In this document: one piece after another, positions 6,538 to 7,326 of the stretch | How positions within the stretch are numbered: the stretch's first letter is position 1 | How the letters are laid out: each line of letters begins with the position of its first letter | The notes under the pieces: generated by a model | What the model saw: the letters and a program-made list of their open reading frames with translations, nothing else | What the model was told of the DNA's origin: nothing | Database searches by the model: none | From: Clostridia bacterium | GTDB taxonomy: Bacteria > Bacillota_E > SLMV01 > PUMD01 | Direction of reading: 5' to 3' | Assembly: GCA_007128555.1 (NCBI GenBank) | Contig: SKXF01000355.1 | Location: 1-7,326, forward strand | Length of the DNA: 7,326 nt | Translations under genes and position numbers: made by a program

Positions 6538-6589
6538 TTGCCCAGGGTTTGCCCTGATAACTGTACGTAGGCTGCCCTCCCATGAGCAA
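6538..6589 (-). promoter_or_regulatory. Possible weak promoter and direct half-sites for the aldo/keto reductase gene
   Basis: On the minus strand, TTGCTC (6589-6584) and TACAGT (6565-6560, 4 of 6 to the -10 consensus) are separated by 18 bases, placing a start near 6553 and a leader of roughly 67 bases. The -35 match is poor (3 of 6). On the plus strand TTGCCCA (6538-6544) and TTGCCCT (6549-6555) are direct repeats offset by 11 bases, about one helical turn, around the supposed transcription start. Regulation through them is speculative. Confidence 0.22.
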
Positions 6590-6671
6590 GCACGAACCAC
6601 GATATTTCCCGGGAAATCGTCATGGGGAGGAAGGCCCGTTGCCCGTGACTCTTGCTTTGTCGACGGCTGAC

Positions 6672-6735
6672 CCCATCGGTTGGCAAGTCTCAACATGTGT
6701 CGGTCCACGATTCGATACGCCAGGGGACCGATGGG
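6672..6735 (+). promoter_or_regulatory. Two mutually exclusive inverted repeats in the leader of the small gene
   Basis: CCCATCGGT (6672-6680) pairs perfectly with ACCGATGGG (6727-6735). TCGGTCC (6700-6706) pairs perfectly with GGACCGA (6725-6731). The two 3' arms overlap at 6727-6731, so only one stem can form at a time. The structure ends 15 bases before the SD at 6750. If transcribed, it could act as a two-state leader; as DNA it could hold operator sites. No known riboswitch class was recognised. Confidence 0.35.
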
Positions 6736-6749
6736 CATGCTAGCTAGAA

Positions 6750-6758
6750 AAGGAGGTG
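6750..6758 (+). promoter_or_regulatory. Near-perfect ribosome binding site of the small gene
   Basis: AAGGAGGTG matches the 3' end of 16S rRNA over nine bases. Its AGGAGG core ends eight bases before the GTG at 6765. It is the best SD in the window and is preceded by the palindrome CTAGCTAG (6740-6747). Confidence 0.65.
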
Positions 6759-6764
6759 GTCAGC

Positions 6765-6905
6765 GTGCTGAAAAGCTCAGATGGCAGTGAACTGGCGTAT
6801 GCCGAACTGTCCAGGGAAGAGCTGGTGATGATCGAGGATCTCGAGCGCACGATGAAACAGGGACGGGACGGCCTGATCCTTCTGGCGTTCGAGCCGAAGA
6901 ACTGA
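6765..6905 (+). CDS. Small protein of unknown function (46 residues)
   Basis: A 46-codon frame starts with GTG at 6765 and ends with TGA at 6903-6905. Support comes mainly from the near-perfect SD at 6750-6758 with ideal spacing, and an in-frame TAG at 6741 that rules out a longer N-terminus. The protein begins MLKSSDGSELAYAELS, continues with a charged segment likely to be helical (about residues 16-32, REELVMIEDLERTMKQG), and ends in a short hydrophobic strand-like piece (LILLAF) with the tail EPKN. There is no signal peptide or membrane span. I do not recognise the family. It could be a small regulator or partner protein, possibly forming a helix-strand unit. It reads away from the aldo/keto reductase gene and lies about 217 bases before the S9 peptidase gene. 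Confidence 0.6.
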   Translation: MLKSSDGSELAYAELSREELVMIEDLERTMKQGRDGLILLAFEPKN

Positions 6906-6932
6906 CCTCCGACCAGATCACTGGCTCCCATG

Positions 6933-6958
6933 CAGGCGATACGCCTGGCCCATAGGGC
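6933..6958. other. Two adjacent small hairpins with ATA loops after the small gene
   Basis: CAGGCG-ATA-CGCCTG (6933-6947) is followed directly by GCCC-ATA-GGGC (6948-6958). They lie about 28 bases past the small gene's stop, where a terminator would be expected, but the next bases (TGTTGCTAC) form only a poor T-tract. CCAG-ATCA-CTGG (6913-6924) is a third short stem just upstream. Confidence 0.3.
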
Positions 6959-7122
6959 TGTTGCTACATGCATCTCCCCCTGAGCAGATTTGCCGTCCTG
7001 GTTCCGATGACCTGCTGTCAAAGAGGATTTTGCTCTATGAACATCGTAGTCCCCGGTGAGGGTCTGGCAAAGGTGCCCTTTCCCGTGCCAGTTCAACCTC
7101 ATCAGAACGACAGGGGGAAGCA

Positions 7123-7326
7123 ATGAACCGCAGACTTGAGCTCAAGGACTACTATGCTTTGCGATTTCCGTCCGCTCCGAAGGTGTCCCCGGACGGGGAA
7201 TGGGCCGCCTTCTCAGTGGCTGGATCAACCAGGGGCAAGAACGAGACGTATTCCAACCTGTGGCTGGTGAAGACCGATGGTGGTGAGCTCCCTCATCGCC
7301 TCACCCGCGGTGAGACGGGCGACCGG
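7123..7326 (+). CDS. N-terminal part of an S9 (prolyl oligopeptidase-type) peptidase, 3' end outside window
   Basis: ATG at 7123 opens a frame that runs off the window after 68 codons. GGGGGAAG (7113-7120), three bases upstream, serves as a closely spaced SD. The visible sequence (LELKDYYALRFPSAPKVSPD, then NLWLVKTDGGELPHRLTRGE) matches the start of acylaminoacyl-peptidase/dipeptidyl-peptidase-like S9 enzymes. There the first beta-propeller blade carries a VSPDG motif (here residues 21-25) and a DGG...RLT motif (52-61). The catalytic Ser-Asp-His hydrolase domain would lie beyond the window, so activity cannot be confirmed. There is no signal peptide, which suggests a cytoplasmic oligopeptidase. 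Confidence 0.85.
   Translation, partial: MNRRLELKDYYALRFPSAPKVSPDGEWAAFSVAGSTRGKNETYSNLWLVKTDGGELPHRLTRGETGDR

Noticed and set aside
6713..6945. Nine-base direct repeat CGATACGCC at 6713-6721 and 6937-6945, flanking the small gene like a target-site duplication.
   Set aside because: The enclosed segment has no terminal inverted repeats and no transposase, and a 9-base match within a few hundred bases can easily arise by chance.
6740..7123. 127-codon minus-strand frame covering the small gene and the gap before the S9 gene.
   Set aside because: Ser-rich low-complexity end and no SD. The plus-strand small frame has a near-perfect SD and better composition.

Overview
This is a GC-rich bacterial window with well-formed Shine-Dalgarno (SD) sites and two GTG starts (one for a larger gene, one for a very small one). 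The gene set is: a membrane-protein tail, a CPBP membrane protease, a signal-less gamma-glutamyltransferase-like enzyme, an M50-type membrane metalloprotease, an iron-sulfur aldo/keto reductase, a tiny unknown protein and an S9 peptidase. This would suit a Chloroflexota or high-GC Bacillota-like environmental genome. The lineage is an inference and is not settled by the sequence. There is no tRNA, rRNA, CRISPR array, transposase or phage gene.

Layout, left to right. Positions 1-354 hold the C-terminal end of a multi-pass membrane protein. About 620 bases without a convincing gene follow, containing one clear 9-bp hairpin. A CPBP-family intramembrane protease lies at 973-1836. After a 370-base gap with tandem 10-bp palindromes and a good sigma-70-like promoter comes a GGT-family Ntn-hydrolase (2209-3819 plus stop), followed by an intrinsic-type terminator. 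A 490-base gap ends in an operator-like inverted repeat and a strong SD for an HEGGH membrane metallopeptidase (4315-5256). A strong hairpin separates it from the convergent aldo/keto reductase (5460-6485, minus strand). A divergent intergenic region with two mutually exclusive inverted repeats leads into a 46-codon gene with a near-perfect SD (6765-6905). The window closes with the first 68 codons of an S9 prolyl-oligopeptidase-type enzyme.

Working together: the genes are mostly monocistronic, with wide gaps, individual SDs and separate signals, so there is no evident operon. The theme is peptide-bond or amide hydrolysis. There are two membrane metalloproteases (CPBP and M50), one GGT-like amidohydrolase and one S9 peptidase, which may reflect peptide scavenging and membrane protein processing. 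The most notable points are: (1) the GGT-like enzyme keeps its autoprocessing/nucleophile threonine but has lost several residues that bind the gamma-glutamyl group in classical GGT; (2) the small unknown gene has an unusually good ribosome site and a switch-like leader; (3) the M50-type protease carries a C-terminal beta-rich domain. I see no obvious multi-gene defence or other novel system.
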